A stretch of DNA of 43,291 bases from NCBI GenBank assembly GCA_051984675.1, contig JBPYFK010000010.1:1-43291 (forward strand), given 5' to 3'. The DNA is from JBPYFK01 sp051984675. GTDB lineage: Bacteria; Actinomycetota; Actinomycetes; Mycobacteriales; Pseudonocardiaceae. Below the pieces are notes generated by a model, which saw only the letters and a list, made by a program, of their open reading frames with translations, was not told the origin of the DNA and did not search any database. The position numbers were made by a program, and so were the translations under genes. Below are positions 30,772 to 38,783 of the stretch, in pieces. Numbering within the stretch: position 1 is the stretch's first letter; every line of letters starts with the position of its first letter.

Positions 30772-33129
30772 TCAGTCGGCCCGGCTCCCGCCGCTCATCC
30801 ACGCGGCGATCTGCGCACGGGAGGTGAATTCCAGCTTCGTCAGGATGTGCTGCACGTGGGCTTCGGCGGTGCGTTGGGTGATGAACAGCCTCTTGGCGAT
30901 GTCCCGGTTGCTCAGCCCCTGAGCCACCAACTCGGCGATCTCCCGTTCGCGCTTCGTCAGCGGCGAGACTTCGGCGGGCGCCGTAGGGGTCTTGGCCGCC
31001 GGACGCCGGGTCTCCAGGGCGAAGTCGATCGCGGCCTCGGCGGGCATCTCGTGGCCGCCGGCGAAGCCCCGGTCGAACCGCCGGTCACCGAGCGCGGATC
31101 GGGCGCGGGACATGTACTCGTCGTTGGCTGCCTGGTACATCGCGTACAGCGGGGACGCGCCGATCGTCTGCCACATCGCGTCAGCCGCGCCGAACAGCGT
31201 GGCGGCACGCTCGTGCCGGCCCTGGCTCTCCGCGATCCAGGCGAGCGTGTTGAGCGCGAACGCCATCCCCACCTTGTTGTCGACCTCGGGCTGCGGTCGC
31301 AGCGCTTCCTTGCCCGCCTCCTCGGCGCGGTCCAGGTTGTGGGCCACCAACTCGGTCTGGGACAGCGACCAGTACGCGCACGCGCGCCAGCACAGCTCCC
31401 CGAGTCCCATGCACGTCGTGATGGCTCCGTCGAGCACCTCGACCGCGCGGTCGTGCTCATGGTTGACGCCCAACGCCAATCCCAGAAAGAACTTCGCGTA
31501 CAGCTCCCCCCGGAGCTCACCCGCCGCCGCGAAGCGCCGCACCGCATCGTCCAGTCGGGGGACGGCCTCTCCCGGCTGGCCGTCGAACAGGGCTTTCGCC
31601 CCCAGGGTGAGGATGGAGTACGCGATCTCGCGCTCCACGCCGAGCTGGTGGGCGAGGGTCGCCGACTCCGTCAACAGCGGGACCGCCCCCGCGAAGTCCC
31701 CCTGGAACAGCGCGAACCAGCCACCCACGCGCAGCGCGGTGGCGCGCTCCGGCGTGGGCTCGGGAGCGGCTTCGAGCGCCTCGGTGATCCAGTACCTGGC
31801 TTCCGCGTCGATACCCCGCATCCACCAGTACTCTTCGATCTCCGCCAACATCCGCAGGCCCACGATCGCTTCACCGGTCTCGGTGACACAGAATTCCAGT
31901 GCTGCCCGCAGGTTGGCGTGCTCGCGGCGTAGCCGGGCGACCCAGCCGGCCTGGTCCGGCCCCAGCCACTCGGCCGCGAAACGCTCGGCCAGTCGCGCGT
32001 ACCAGTCCCGATGGCGCCGCGCGACCGCGGTGCTTTCCTCCAGCGCGGTGAGCTTTTCCTGGCCGTACTGCCGGATCGTCTCCAGCAGCCGGTAGCGCAC
32101 CGCCTGATCGTGCTCCTCCCGAGCAAGGATCGACTTGTTCACCAGCGAATCGATCACGCTGACGACGTTCTCTGGCCGCAGGTCACCATCGACGACAACG
32201 TGCTCAGCGGCGGCCAGGTCGAAACTCCCGGAGAACGTGGACGTGCGCGCCCAGGCCAGCTGCTCCTGGCGGGTACACAGGTCGTAGCTCCAGCCGATCA
32301 GCGCGTGCAGCGCCTGGTGCCGGGGTGGCCCTCGGCGGGTGTCCGCTTCGAGCAGCTCGTAGCGCTCGCCGAGTCGTTCCTCGATCTGCTCCAGCGACAG
32401 GCCGCGCAGCCGCACCGCGGCCAGTTCGATCGCGAGCGGGATACCGTCCAGCCGGTGGCACAGCCGTAGCAGCGCCGCGGACTGCCGAGGCTCCAGTTTG
32501 AACTCCGGCAGCACCTGCTTGGCACGGTCGATGAACAACCGGATCGAGGCGTACTGTTCCAGGACCTCTGGCGTGGGGAGTTCCTCGGGCGTGGAGGGCA
32601 GCGGGGGAACCGGAAGCGGGCCGACCGCCAACGCGATCTCCCCCGGCACGCCCAGCGACTGGCGGCTCGTAGCGACCACGCGAACCCCGGGGCACGCCCG
32701 CACGAGGGTGTCCACGAACCTCGCGCATTCCGCGAGCAGGTGCTCGCAGTTGTCCAGGACGAGCAGGAGCTCGCGGCGTTCGAGATGCGCGAAGACGACC
32801 TCGGAAGCCGGGCGCGCGGACTGGTCCCGCAGGCCGAACGCGGCGGCGACCTTGCTCGCCAGCAGGCTGCCGTCCCGCAGGTCCACGAGGTCGACCCACC
32901 ACGCGCCGTCGGGGAAGAAGCGCCGCTGCAGGCTGGCCGCCACGTGCAGAGCCAGGCGGGTCTTGCCCACACCTCCCGGTCCGACGAGCGTCACCACACG
33001 AGATGACGTGAGTATCTGCCGCATCTGGCTGATCTCGCGGCGCCGACCGACGAAGCTGGTCAGGTCGCCCGGAATGTTGCCGAGACGCTCGCGGGAACGC
33101 GCCTCCGGTACGACCGTCATGTGACTCAC
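30772..33129 (-). CDS. NB-ARC/LuxR-type transcriptional regulator with TPR-like region
   Basis: This 785-residue regulator has, in order, a P-loop NTPase (FVGRRREISQMRQIL, Walker A GPGGVGKTR at 50-58, Walker B ELLLVLDNCEHL, then TSRQSLGVPGE and GIPLAIELAA typical of NB-ARC), a winged-helix linker, TPR-like helical repeats (about 400-690), and a C-terminal LuxR helix-turn-helix (LTKREREIAELVAQGLSNRD and TAEAHVQHILTKLEF). Such proteins oligomerise on nucleotide and ligand binding to activate transcription. GTG 33129 has AGG upstream; ATG 33120 is an alternative start. No target operon is obvious next to it. Confidence 0.92.
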   Translation of the reverse strand: MSHMTVVPEARSRERLGNIPGDLTSFVGRRREISQMRQILTSSRVVTLVGPGGVGKTRLALHVAASLQRRFFPDGAWWVDLVDLRDGSLLASKVAAAFGLRDQSARPASEVVFAHLERRELLLVLDNCEHLLAECARFVDTLVRACPGVRVVATSRQSLGVPGEIALAVGPLPVPPLPSTPEELPTPEVLEQYASIRLFIDRAKQVLPEFKLEPRQSAALLRLCHRLDGIPLAIELAAVRLRGLSLEQIEERLGERYELLEADTRRGPPRHQALHALIGWSYDLCTRQEQLAWARTSTFSGSFDLAAAEHVVVDGDLRPENVVSVIDSLVNKSILAREEHDQAVRYRLLETIRQYGQEKLTALEESTAVARRHRDWYARLAERFAAEWLGPDQAGWVARLRREHANLRAALEFCVTETGEAIVGLRMLAEIEEYWWMRGIDAEARYWITEALEAAPEPTPERATALRVGGWFALFQGDFAGAVPLLTESATLAHQLGVEREIAYSILTLGAKALFDGQPGEAVPRLDDAVRRFAAAGELRGELYAKFFLGLALGVNHEHDRAVEVLDGAITTCMGLGELCWRACAYWSLSQTELVAHNLDRAEEAGKEALRPQPEVDNKVGMAFALNTLAWIAESQGRHERAATLFGAADAMWQTIGASPLYAMYQAANDEYMSRARSALGDRRFDRGFAGGHEMPAEAAIDFALETRRPAAKTPTAPAEVSPLTKREREIAELVAQGLSNRDIAKRLFITQRTAEAHVQHILTKLEFTSRAQIAAWMSGGSRAD

Positions 33130-33528
33130 GTTACCTGCGGGAACGCCGGATGACCCGGTGGAAACGCCGCATTCTGGCGGCCCGCTGTCCGTTCGGCGGA
33201 TGTGAGCGGCGGCCTAGGGGCGCGAGGTGGTCCTGCGCGGGTCAAACGTCTCCGGTGAGGCGAAGCTGGCCGGGTCGCACGGCCCCCACGGCCACAGCGC
33301 CTACCAGCGGGTGGCAGTGGCCGCCGGGCCGGGCCCAGCCGAAGTGAACCGACTGACACTGTCCACTATGGCCTCGGGTGTGCACTACGCGCTCGTGACC
33401 AACGCCCCGGAACCTCCGCCCACTACGGGCGGACGCGCAGCGTGAGCTGGCGGCTTGGGCAGGCGGCACCTTCCGCTGAAACACGACGAGTGTGTCCACA
33501 GTGGTCCAGCAATCCCAAGCTCGCCGTT
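33130..33528. other. Intergenic region, no convincing gene
   Basis: About 400 bases lie between the LuxR-type regulator start and the small coupled genes. A plus-strand frame from 33227 (72 codons) has no family features or ribosome site. GTGTCCACA near 33492 is a one-mismatch DnaA-box-like site. I see no terminator or RNA gene. Confidence 0.4.
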
Positions 33529-33861
33529 TCACAGCAGATTTGATTCCTGCCAGAGAACTTCCTCAGGTCGAACCGCCGTGTACGCGTATACCGCGACGGC
33601 CTTGTGTATACAACGGATCGGCAGGGCGGCATTGCGCGGGAAGACGAGTCCGTTTCTTCCCAGCGTCAGTTGTGGTGCTGCTGCGGTCGGATGCGGGGTG
33701 AACGTGTCCCAAGCCTGCCAGGTGTGACCGTCGAGCTTGAGCTGGAGGAAGTTCATCGCACCCCACCCGTCGATGGGGTCGGAGGCGATGCGCAGCCGGT
33801 TATCGGTTACCCGGGTCAATCTGCCACCGGGGTCGTCCTTGGGCCGCGCGATCATGCTCAC
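33529..33861 (-). CDS. Hypothetical protein, second gene of a coupled pair
   Basis: This 110-residue protein is not recognised. Its GTG start at 33861 overlaps the stop of the 38-codon gene before it as GTGA, suggesting translational coupling. The sequence is ordered-looking in the middle (RLRIASDPIDGWGAMNFLQL, DGHTWQAWDTFTPHP) with several Trp residues and no signal peptide or membrane helix. Only the gene arrangement and codon use support it. The pair could instead be one gene broken by a frameshift. Confidence 0.45.
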   Translation of the reverse strand: MSMIARPKDDPGGRLTRVTDNRLRIASDPIDGWGAMNFLQLKLDGHTWQAWDTFTPHPTAAAPQLTLGRNGLVFPRNAALPIRCIHKAVAVYAYTAVRPEEVLWQESNLL

Positions 33862-33974
33862 GCTCCAGCCCCGAGCCGGGGTGTATCGAATACAGCCTCA
33901 AGAAGCTCGGTAAGCGCCTCGTCGTCGTCGGCGTGCCACAGGCGGCCGTTGACGGTCATGCTGATCGCGACCAT
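33858..33974 (-). CDS. Very small hypothetical protein, first gene of a coupled pair
   Basis: This 38-residue frame reads MVAISMTVNGRLWHADDDEA then LTELLEAVFDTPRLGAGA. The sequence looks like a genuine short protein: one beta segment, an acidic turn and an amphipathic helix. It may start at ATG 33974 or ATG 33960. It ends in a GTGA overlap with the next gene. No family is recognised. Confidence 0.45.
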   Translation of the reverse strand: MVAISMTVNGRLWHADDDEALTELLEAVFDTPRLGAGA

Positions 33975-34015
33975 GGACACTCATGCTTTCGAGTGAGTTG
34001 GCAGCCTACTAATAG

Positions 34016-34321
34016 TTAAACGTCGAGTCTGCCCTGGTTGCGCACCTCCTTCGCGCGGTCCACGGAGACCTGGGCTTGCTCCTGGAGCCTCTTGCTGTTC
34101 GCAGTGATTTCACGTGAAGAGCGGATCGCCTGCTGCACCCGTTCGCGCTCGGGTGAGTCATGGTCTTGTGGGCCGAAGTCCGGTGCGTGCTTCTCGGCAT
34201 CATCTTGGTGCTCGACGAGCGCTTGTTCCTCCTCTCTCCGGGCATCCGCTACCTCTGAGTTCACTTCGCGTTGCTCGCTGCGCGCCCGCTCGTCCTCGTT
34301 GTGCCCTGGCTGGGTCTCCAT
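34016..34321 (-). CDS. Hypothetical charged helical protein
   Basis: This 101-residue, highly charged protein is rich in Glu, Arg, Gln and Asp (ERARSEQREVNSEVADARRE, RVQQAIRSSREITANSKRLQ). Most of it should be helical, possibly coiled coil. It has no hydrophobic segment and no cysteine. The ribosome site is weak (TTAGGG very close to the ATG). It is the last clear minus-strand gene before the recombinase remnants. Function unknown. Confidence 0.55.
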   Translation of the reverse strand: METQPGHNEDERARSEQREVNSEVADARREEEQALVEHQDDAEKHAPDFGPQDHDSPERERVQQAIRSSREITANSKRLQEQAQVSVDRAKEVRNQGRLDV

Positions 34322-34580
34322 GCCCTAAGGCTGCGCCACGCTGGTGGGTGCGGCAAGGACCGTAGGGCGGCTACCCCCTGAGGAACTCAGTTGCTAACCG
34401 GGTTCCCCGAGGAGGGTGAATGTCGTGTGGTCAGATGTGCCCCAGGGCGACCTGGCGTCCTCAATCAGCCCTAGACCGGAGTCGCGGGCGTCCTTCCAGA
34501 TTTACCGGCATCCAGACGGATGTTTCCGGCTACAGTGACGCGCACTCGCTTGGGTGACCGCTGAGGAAGGGACGCGTCTG

Positions 34581-35447
34581 ATGACAGCAACGAGTCCGTC
34601 AGAGCCTTTGGCAGGCGTCGGAGCAACCGCGATCGGAGTGGCCCTGATCCGCGCCAGGGAGACCGACCGGGCTGACCGGCTGTACGACGATCCCTACGCA
34701 CATGCCTTCGCCGACGCCGCGCGAACCGCATTCCTCGATCCCCGGGCACCGGCTGATGCCGCGGATAGGTGGGCGACTATTGAGCGACTGGTCGACCCGT
34801 TCTACGAGTGGCGGACCGTCAGCGTCCGTCTCGTTGACGACCGCGTCCGCGACTGGATCGCCGCCGGGTGCGAACAGGTGGTTGTGCTCGGCGCCGGCCT
34901 CGACACCCGGGCGTTCCGGCTCCCCTTGTCGCGTGAGCTCCAGTGGTTCGAGGTCGACCTGCCAGACATGTTCGCGTTCAAGGAGCCAGCGCTGGAACGA
35001 CTCGGGGCAGTGCCGGCATGTGACCGCCGCGTTGTCCCAACCGACTTGCGCGCGGACTGGACGACCGCGCTGCTGGAGGCAGGGTTCAGGCCCACCGTGC
35101 CTACCGCGTGGATCGAAGAGGGCGTGATCGGCTACCTCCCTCAGGATCAGGCGGAGGGGGTAGCAACGACCGTCACCGCACTGTCCGCATCAGGCAGCCG
35201 CTTCAGCACTCCGCGTTTCGAGGTAAATGAGGACCAGCCGCACTATCAGAAGCTCAAGCAACTGGCATTCGACAAAGGCCGCGCGGCGCCACCCTTGCGC
35301 GGGTTAGGGCCGGACGCCGAACACTGGCTGAACCGTTACGGCTGGCAAACCGAGTTCCGCACCTGGGATGAACTGATCAAACCTTTCGGTCGACCAGTGG
35401 CATCCGGCAATCCCGACAACGGCACCATCCTCGCCGTGCGCGAATAG
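34581..35447 (+). CDS. Class I SAM-dependent methyltransferase (TIGR00027/PPM-like)
   Basis: This 288-residue enzyme is of the SAM-dependent methyltransferase family abundant in actinobacteria and related to leucine carboxyl methyltransferases. Motifs are GATAIGVALIRARETDR at the start, QVVVLGAGLDTRAFRL (SAM-binding loop), WFEVDLP (acidic ribose contact), VPTDLRADWTTAL and AWIEEGVIGYLP. ATG 34581 is chosen because GAGGAAGGGA lies about nine bases upstream. The natural substrate of this family is mostly unknown. It is directly upstream of a recombinase remnant and may be cargo of the old element. Confidence 0.92.
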   Translation: MTATSPSEPLAGVGATAIGVALIRARETDRADRLYDDPYAHAFADAARTAFLDPRAPADAADRWATIERLVDPFYEWRTVSVRLVDDRVRDWIAAGCEQVVVLGAGLDTRAFRLPLSRELQWFEVDLPDMFAFKEPALERLGAVPACDRRVVPTDLRADWTTALLEAGFRPTVPTAWIEEGVIGYLPQDQAEGVATTVTALSASGSRFSTPRFEVNEDQPHYQKLKQLAFDKGRAAPPLRGLGPDAEHWLNRYGWQTEFRTWDELIKPFGRPVASGNPDNGTILAVRE

Positions 35448-35507
35448 CCGCTGCGCTGGTCCCGACGTGCAAGGCGTCCGCATGCCGAGGTAGTCCCAGC
35501 CACCCAT

Positions 35508-35739
35508 CGGCAGCGGCAGCTCACAGAGGCCGGCGTTCGAGACGCCCGACTGCATGGCGCACGTCATACCGCCGCCACCATCCTGCTGCTGCTGAGGGTG
35601 CCGCCCAGGGCCTTCATGGAAAACATGGGCTGGTCCAGCATGGACATGCTCAAGCGGTACCAACACGTCACTGAAGCGCTCCGACGCGACGTCGCCGAAC
35701 AGATCAACGGCTACTTCTGGACCCGCGAACAAGGCTGAA
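35508..35739 (+). pseudogene. C-terminal remnant of a tyrosine recombinase (integrase)
   Basis: One plus-strand frame reads QLTEAGVRDARLHGARHTAA, then a leucine-rich stretch and FMENMGWSSMDMLKRYQHVT, ending EQINGYFWTREQG and a stop at 35739. This is the catalytic C-terminus of a phage-type integrase: box II HxxRHT, the conserved GWSS loop, and the nucleophile Tyr in KRYQHV. No start codon or N-terminal and central domains are found upstream, so it is a 5'-truncated relic. A strong terminator follows, as is usual after such genes. The upstream boundary is approximate. Confidence 0.85.
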
Positions 35740-35748
35740 GATGAGACG

Positions 35749-35784
35749 AAAGAGGCCCGGAGATTCACGCTCCGGGCCTCTTTT
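35749..35784. terminator. Strong bidirectional terminator
   Basis: A perfect 14-bp stem AAAGAGGCCCGGAG/CTCCGGGCCTCTTT with a 7-nt loop is followed by T on the plus strand, and by TTTCGTC in the other direction. It separates the integrase relic from the convergent propeller gene. Confidence 0.9.
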
Positions 35785-35870
35785 CGCTGATCACAAGGCT
35801 GGGTGTTGTCAGCCGTGGGAACAGGGCGTGTTGCTAGCCATCCTGGTCGTCCAGGTCGTGCTGGTCGGGG

Positions 35871-37073
35871 TCACACTGCCTTTTCGGGTTTGCAGGGCTT
35901 TTCGGGTTTGCAAGGCTTTTCCGGTTTGCAAGGCTTTTTCTCTTTGCAGGGTTTGTCGATCGCGATCCCGATAAAGTTCGGATTGTTGAAGCCGGGAATC
36001 GTGTCGACCACCTGGTTGGTGTTCGTATCGATTACCGAGACCGTGCCCGTACCGTTCTGGCGGTTTTCTGCGTTGACGACGTAGAGGTGACCGGCATCCG
36101 GTGTGACCGCGATACCGCGGGGATTATTGCCGACGGGGACGGTGGCGATCACCTGGTTGTTCGCCGTATCAATGACGAACACGGAGCCCGGGCTCCTGAA
36201 GTTGGTGACGTCGACGCGGGTGCCATTCGGCGAGACCACAACACCCTCCGGACTGCCGCCGACGGTGATGGTGTCGACCACCTCGTTGTTCGCCGTATTA
36301 ATCACCGACACCGTGCCGTCACCACCGTTGGCGACGTAGACACGGGTGCCATCCGGGGTGACCGCGAGCCCCCGCGGATTGACCCCGACGGCGATGGTGT
36401 CGACTACCTCGTTGGTCCTCGCGTCAATCACCGACACATTGTTGTTACCGGAGTTGGTGACGTAAACGTGGCTGCTATCCGGTGTGACCGCGACACCACG
36501 CGGATCTTGACCGACGGGGACGGTGGCGACCACCTGGTTGGTGTTCGTATCAATCACCGACACGTTCTCCGAGCCGATGTTGCCGACGTAGACGTGTTTG
36601 CAATCCGGCGAGACCGCGATGCTCTCCGGGTCGTCGCCGACGGGGATGGTGGCGACCACCTCGTTGGTCCTCGCGTCAATCACCGACACCGTGCCCGTCG
36701 GGGACTCACCAGCGTTGGTGACGTAGACGTGGCTGCCGTCCGGGGAGACCGCGGCAGCGATCGGAAGGCGGCCGACGGGGACGGTGGCGACCACGGTGTT
36801 GGTCGTCCTATCAATCACCGACACGTCGTTCGTATTGGCGTTGGGGACGTACGCCAGCGGGGGGGCCTGAGGGTTTTGCTCCGAGGGGGAAGAACTCCCG
36901 GCGGCGGACGGATGCGGGGCCGCAGCAGCGTGCGGAGCCATGGTGAGCGCTGGCAGGGCCAGGCCCCCCACCATGACCAGCACCGCCATCCACAGCTGCA
37001 ACCACGACCACCGTGGGGACCGAACCCCCGGACCATGACACGCGCCAGGCTGCGTGCCGCTGCAATTGATCAT
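35871..37073 (-). CDS. Exported seven-bladed YVTN beta-propeller protein, copy A
   Basis: This 400-residue protein has a basic N-terminus and hydrophobic export signal (LQLWMAVLVMVGGLALP), an Ala/Pro/Ser linker, then seven beta-propeller blades with the YVTN pattern (VSVIDxxTNxVVxTxPVG, AVSPDGSHVYVTN), and a tail of repeated KPCKPE units with four cysteines. YVTN propellers are extracellular binding scaffolds; here no enzyme domain is attached. ATG 37073 is chosen because GGAGGGGAG lies upstream with good spacing. Relative to copy B, the C-terminal tail ends early through a frameshift. The Cys-Lys-Pro tail may anchor or cross-link the protein to the cell surface; that is inference. Confidence 0.9.
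   Translation of the reverse strand: MINCSGTQPGACHGPGVRSPRWSWLQLWMAVLVMVGGLALPALTMAPHAAAAPHPSAAGSSSPSEQNPQAPPLAYVPNANTNDVSVIDRTTNTVVATVPVGRLPIAAAVSPDGSHVYVTNAGESPTGTVSVIDARTNEVVATIPVGDDPESIAVSPDCKHVYVGNIGSENVSVIDTNTNQVVATVPVGQDPRGVAVTPDSSHVYVTNSGNNNVSVIDARTNEVVDTIAVGVNPRGLAVTPDGTRVYVANGGDGTVSVINTANNEVVDTITVGGSPEGVVVSPNGTRVDVTNFRSPGSVFVIDTANNQVIATVPVGNNPRGIAVTPDAGHLYVVNAENRQNGTGTVSVIDTNTNQVVDTIPGFNNPNFIGIAIDKPCKEKKPCKPEKPCKPEKPCKPEKAV
35878..35949. repeat. Four 18-bp repeats encoding the KPCKPE tail (copy A)
   Basis: Four 18-bp units (GGCTTTTCGGGTTTGCAA and variants) lie at 35878, 35896, 35914 and 35932. Each encodes one Lys-Pro-Glu-Lys-Pro-Cys period of the C-terminal tail. Copy B has three (38827, 38845, 38863), so the number of units varies. 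Confidence 0.9.
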
Positions 37074-37147
37074 CAACAAAACTCCCCTCCGAGATAGAGC
37101 AGTCCGCAGCCGACACCCACAACGACAAATGCAGACCGCAACTAAAT

Positions 37148-37241
37148 GATCACAAAGAGGAAGGTAAGACGCTCAGGCAAACCCCGCCCGCCGACAACTC
37201 ACGCCAGCCAAGAAGATCACACAAAAGCCTTGCGATCACAC
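37148..37241. promoter_or_regulatory. GATCACA repeats upstream of propeller copy A
   Basis: TGATCACA (37148-37155), GATCACAC (37215-37222) and GATCACAC (37234-37241) lie upstream of the minus-strand propeller gene. The last two are direct repeats with a 19-bp period. All three are kept in copy B, with the same 19-bp period, although the DNA between them has changed. They are candidate regulator sites. A palindromic GTGGATCAACCCTCCAC follows at 37390-37406. Confidence 0.5.
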
Positions 37242-37504
37242 CACCGACCCAAGCCATGACCACGATCGAAATCATCAACACGAAACCCACGCGGTGTTGA
37301 TCATTGTTTGTCGACGCTCGGAGCGGTGTTGAGTTCTTGGTTTCCCGCAGAATTGATCTTGCCGGTTTTGATCTTCGCATATGGGAAATGTGGATCAACC
37401 CTCCACCTGGCCTCCGATTTCCGGGGAGCATCCCGAACGCCGGCAACCACTCGCGGCAACATATCGGGAATGCCGGTATCGCGCGTGGCCAGATCGTGAA
37501 CCCC

Positions 37505-37554
37505 GCCCGGGGAGCCGCCAGTTCTTGCGCCATGGGCTGCGGCTCAACCCGGGC
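37505..37554. other. Conserved strong hairpin, copy A
   Basis: GCCCGGG-GAGCCGC (37505-37518) pairs with GCGGCTC-AA-CCCGGGC (37539-37554), leaving two unpaired As. The same stem with the same AA bulge occurs in copy B. Substitutions between copies fall mainly in the loop. It could be a terminator, an RNA element or the end of the duplicated unit. Confidence 0.6.
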
Positions 37555-37949
37555 AGTCCTCGTGCTGGCGCCGCAGGATCGTGGTTTCGATCGGGAGCCT
37601 CCAGTGAGGCATGTCCTCATCCCGGAGACCCAAGTGAGGTCCCGCCGCCAGCGAGCGCTGGGGGTTTCGCTGCTGGTATCGGTTTAGTACGACAGCGACA
37701 CAGTGAGATCTTGAGGCAGGCCGTGGTCATGGACGGGGCCACCTGTGCTTGGTGTCTGCTGCGTGGTAGCGCGAACGCTCACACTCGATCGAGGCATTGT
37801 CGTCTTCCTTTGTAGCGCCCATGGGGGACAGTCAACTTGCTGCCCGGCCAGTTGACTCCCAACGTGAAGTGCGCCCGAATTGAATGGGGTGACGCGGCGG
37901 AACTAATTCGCCTGTTGTCATCTCTGATCCGCTAAGGAAGGTTCGCCGA

Positions 37950-38279
37950 ATGCACCGTGCTAAGCGTGTGATCGCCGTAGCTGCCCTGGGACTGCCTGTG
38001 CTCTTCGGCGCTGCTGGCGTCGCCAACGCAGCCTCGACGGACAGCGGTAGCAAGCCTGCCGCGCACAAGCACCACCACAACAAGCGGCACGACGTGGACC
38101 AGAAGGAAGAGAACGCGACCAAGCAAGACAACGACAACGACCAAAAAATCAATCAGTTCAACGTCGGTGACAAGGGACACCAGAACGCTTTCGAGTTGAA
38201 CGACCAGAAGAACTCGAACAGCACCGACCAAGACCAAAAGGCCGACGAGGGCAAGAAGGATAAGGACTCCGACGACTAA
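37950..38279 (+). CDS. Small secreted hydrophilic protein
   Basis: This 109-residue protein has a clear Sec signal peptide (MHRAKRVIAVAALGLPVLFG..., cleavage after ANA). The mature part of about 80 residues is almost wholly charged and polar: a His/Lys cluster (HKHHHNKRH), Asp/Asn/Gln repeats (KQDNDNDQKINQFNVGDKGH), and a Lys/Asp tail. It lacks cysteine and should be disordered. AAGGAAGG lies eight bases before the ATG. It sits between the two propeller copies on the opposite strand, with its own terminator. The layout recalls the secreted protein at 28016 but sequences are not clearly related. Metal or surface binding is possible; function unknown. Confidence 0.75.
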   Translation: MHRAKRVIAVAALGLPVLFGAAGVANAASTDSGSKPAAHKHHHNKRHDVDQKEENATKQDNDNDQKINQFNVGDKGHQNAFELNDQKNSNSTDQDQKADEGKKDKDSDD

Positions 38280-38307
38280 CGGACCATCGAGATCATTCCT
38301 CCATGCG

Positions 38308-38345
38308 GCGTGGCTTGGCCCCCTTCAGCGGGTCAGGCCACGCTT
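38308..38345 (+). terminator. Terminator of small secreted protein gene at 37.95 kb
   Basis: A 14-bp stem (38308-38321 with 38330-38343, two G-U pairs) with an 8-nt loop is followed by TTTAC. It starts 29 bp after the stop codon. Confidence 0.85.
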
Positions 38346-38346
38346 T

Positions 38347-38657
38347 ACTAGGTGGGACGGCTCTACCTTTAGGACCTTTAGGAGGGCGTTTCAGGCGGTT
38401 CGGGTTTCACCACGGCAGGAAGCGGAGCCGACCGATGCGCTGTCGCCCTCGAGCAATGCTGGGAACCTGCCAATCAGGTGGGGCGTCATACCTTCCCAGT
38501 GATCGATATGGCCGACGCGCGAACGTCGACCCGAGAAGGTACGACCTGATAATTAGGGTAGTCCCTGCCTTTGCCGCCGGCGGGACGCGGGGTCCGCGGC
38601 ATCCCGTGACGGTTGGTCGGCTCGCTGAGATCACGTCGTGCCGTTCCCATTAGCGGC
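38347..38657. other. Intergenic region, no gene seen
   Basis: About 310 bases between two terminators that face each other. Frames here have no family features, no ribosome site and poor codon pattern. I see nothing else in it. Confidence 0.4.
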
Positions 38658-38659
38658 GG

Positions 38660-38705
38660 AAAATGACTGGTGGGTGTGATTGCCGTACAGCAACCACACC
38701 CACCA
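38660..38705 (-). terminator. Terminator of propeller gene copy B
   Basis: A 14-bp stem (38668-38681 with 38692-38705), fully paired on the minus strand with one G-U, is followed on that strand by GTCATTTTCC. It lies about 80 bp past the stop of copy B. Confidence 0.85.
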
Positions 38706-38783
38706 TTATGCGTCCTGGTAGCCCTTCCTGGTTGTGGAATGAGCGCCACACTGGGAGCTGTCACCCCGGGATAGGGCGTGCTG

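Larger units (their letters stand above)
35824..37586. repeat. Copy A of a diverged 1.75-kb duplication
   Basis: This segment and 38776-40510 share the same layout: propeller gene, signal-peptide region, an upstream block with GATCACA motifs, a palindrome, a strong hairpin, and an end near CGCCGCAGGATCGT. Similarity is obvious by eye in both coding and upstream parts but interrupted by many substitutions and small indels, so the duplication is old. Boundaries are where I can no longer follow the match. Confidence 0.8.

Noticed and set aside
36087..37097. A 336-codon plus-strand open frame with repeated GDGGDHLV-like units
   Set aside because: The repeats are the complement of the propeller blades; the minus-strand gene has the ribosome site and export signal.
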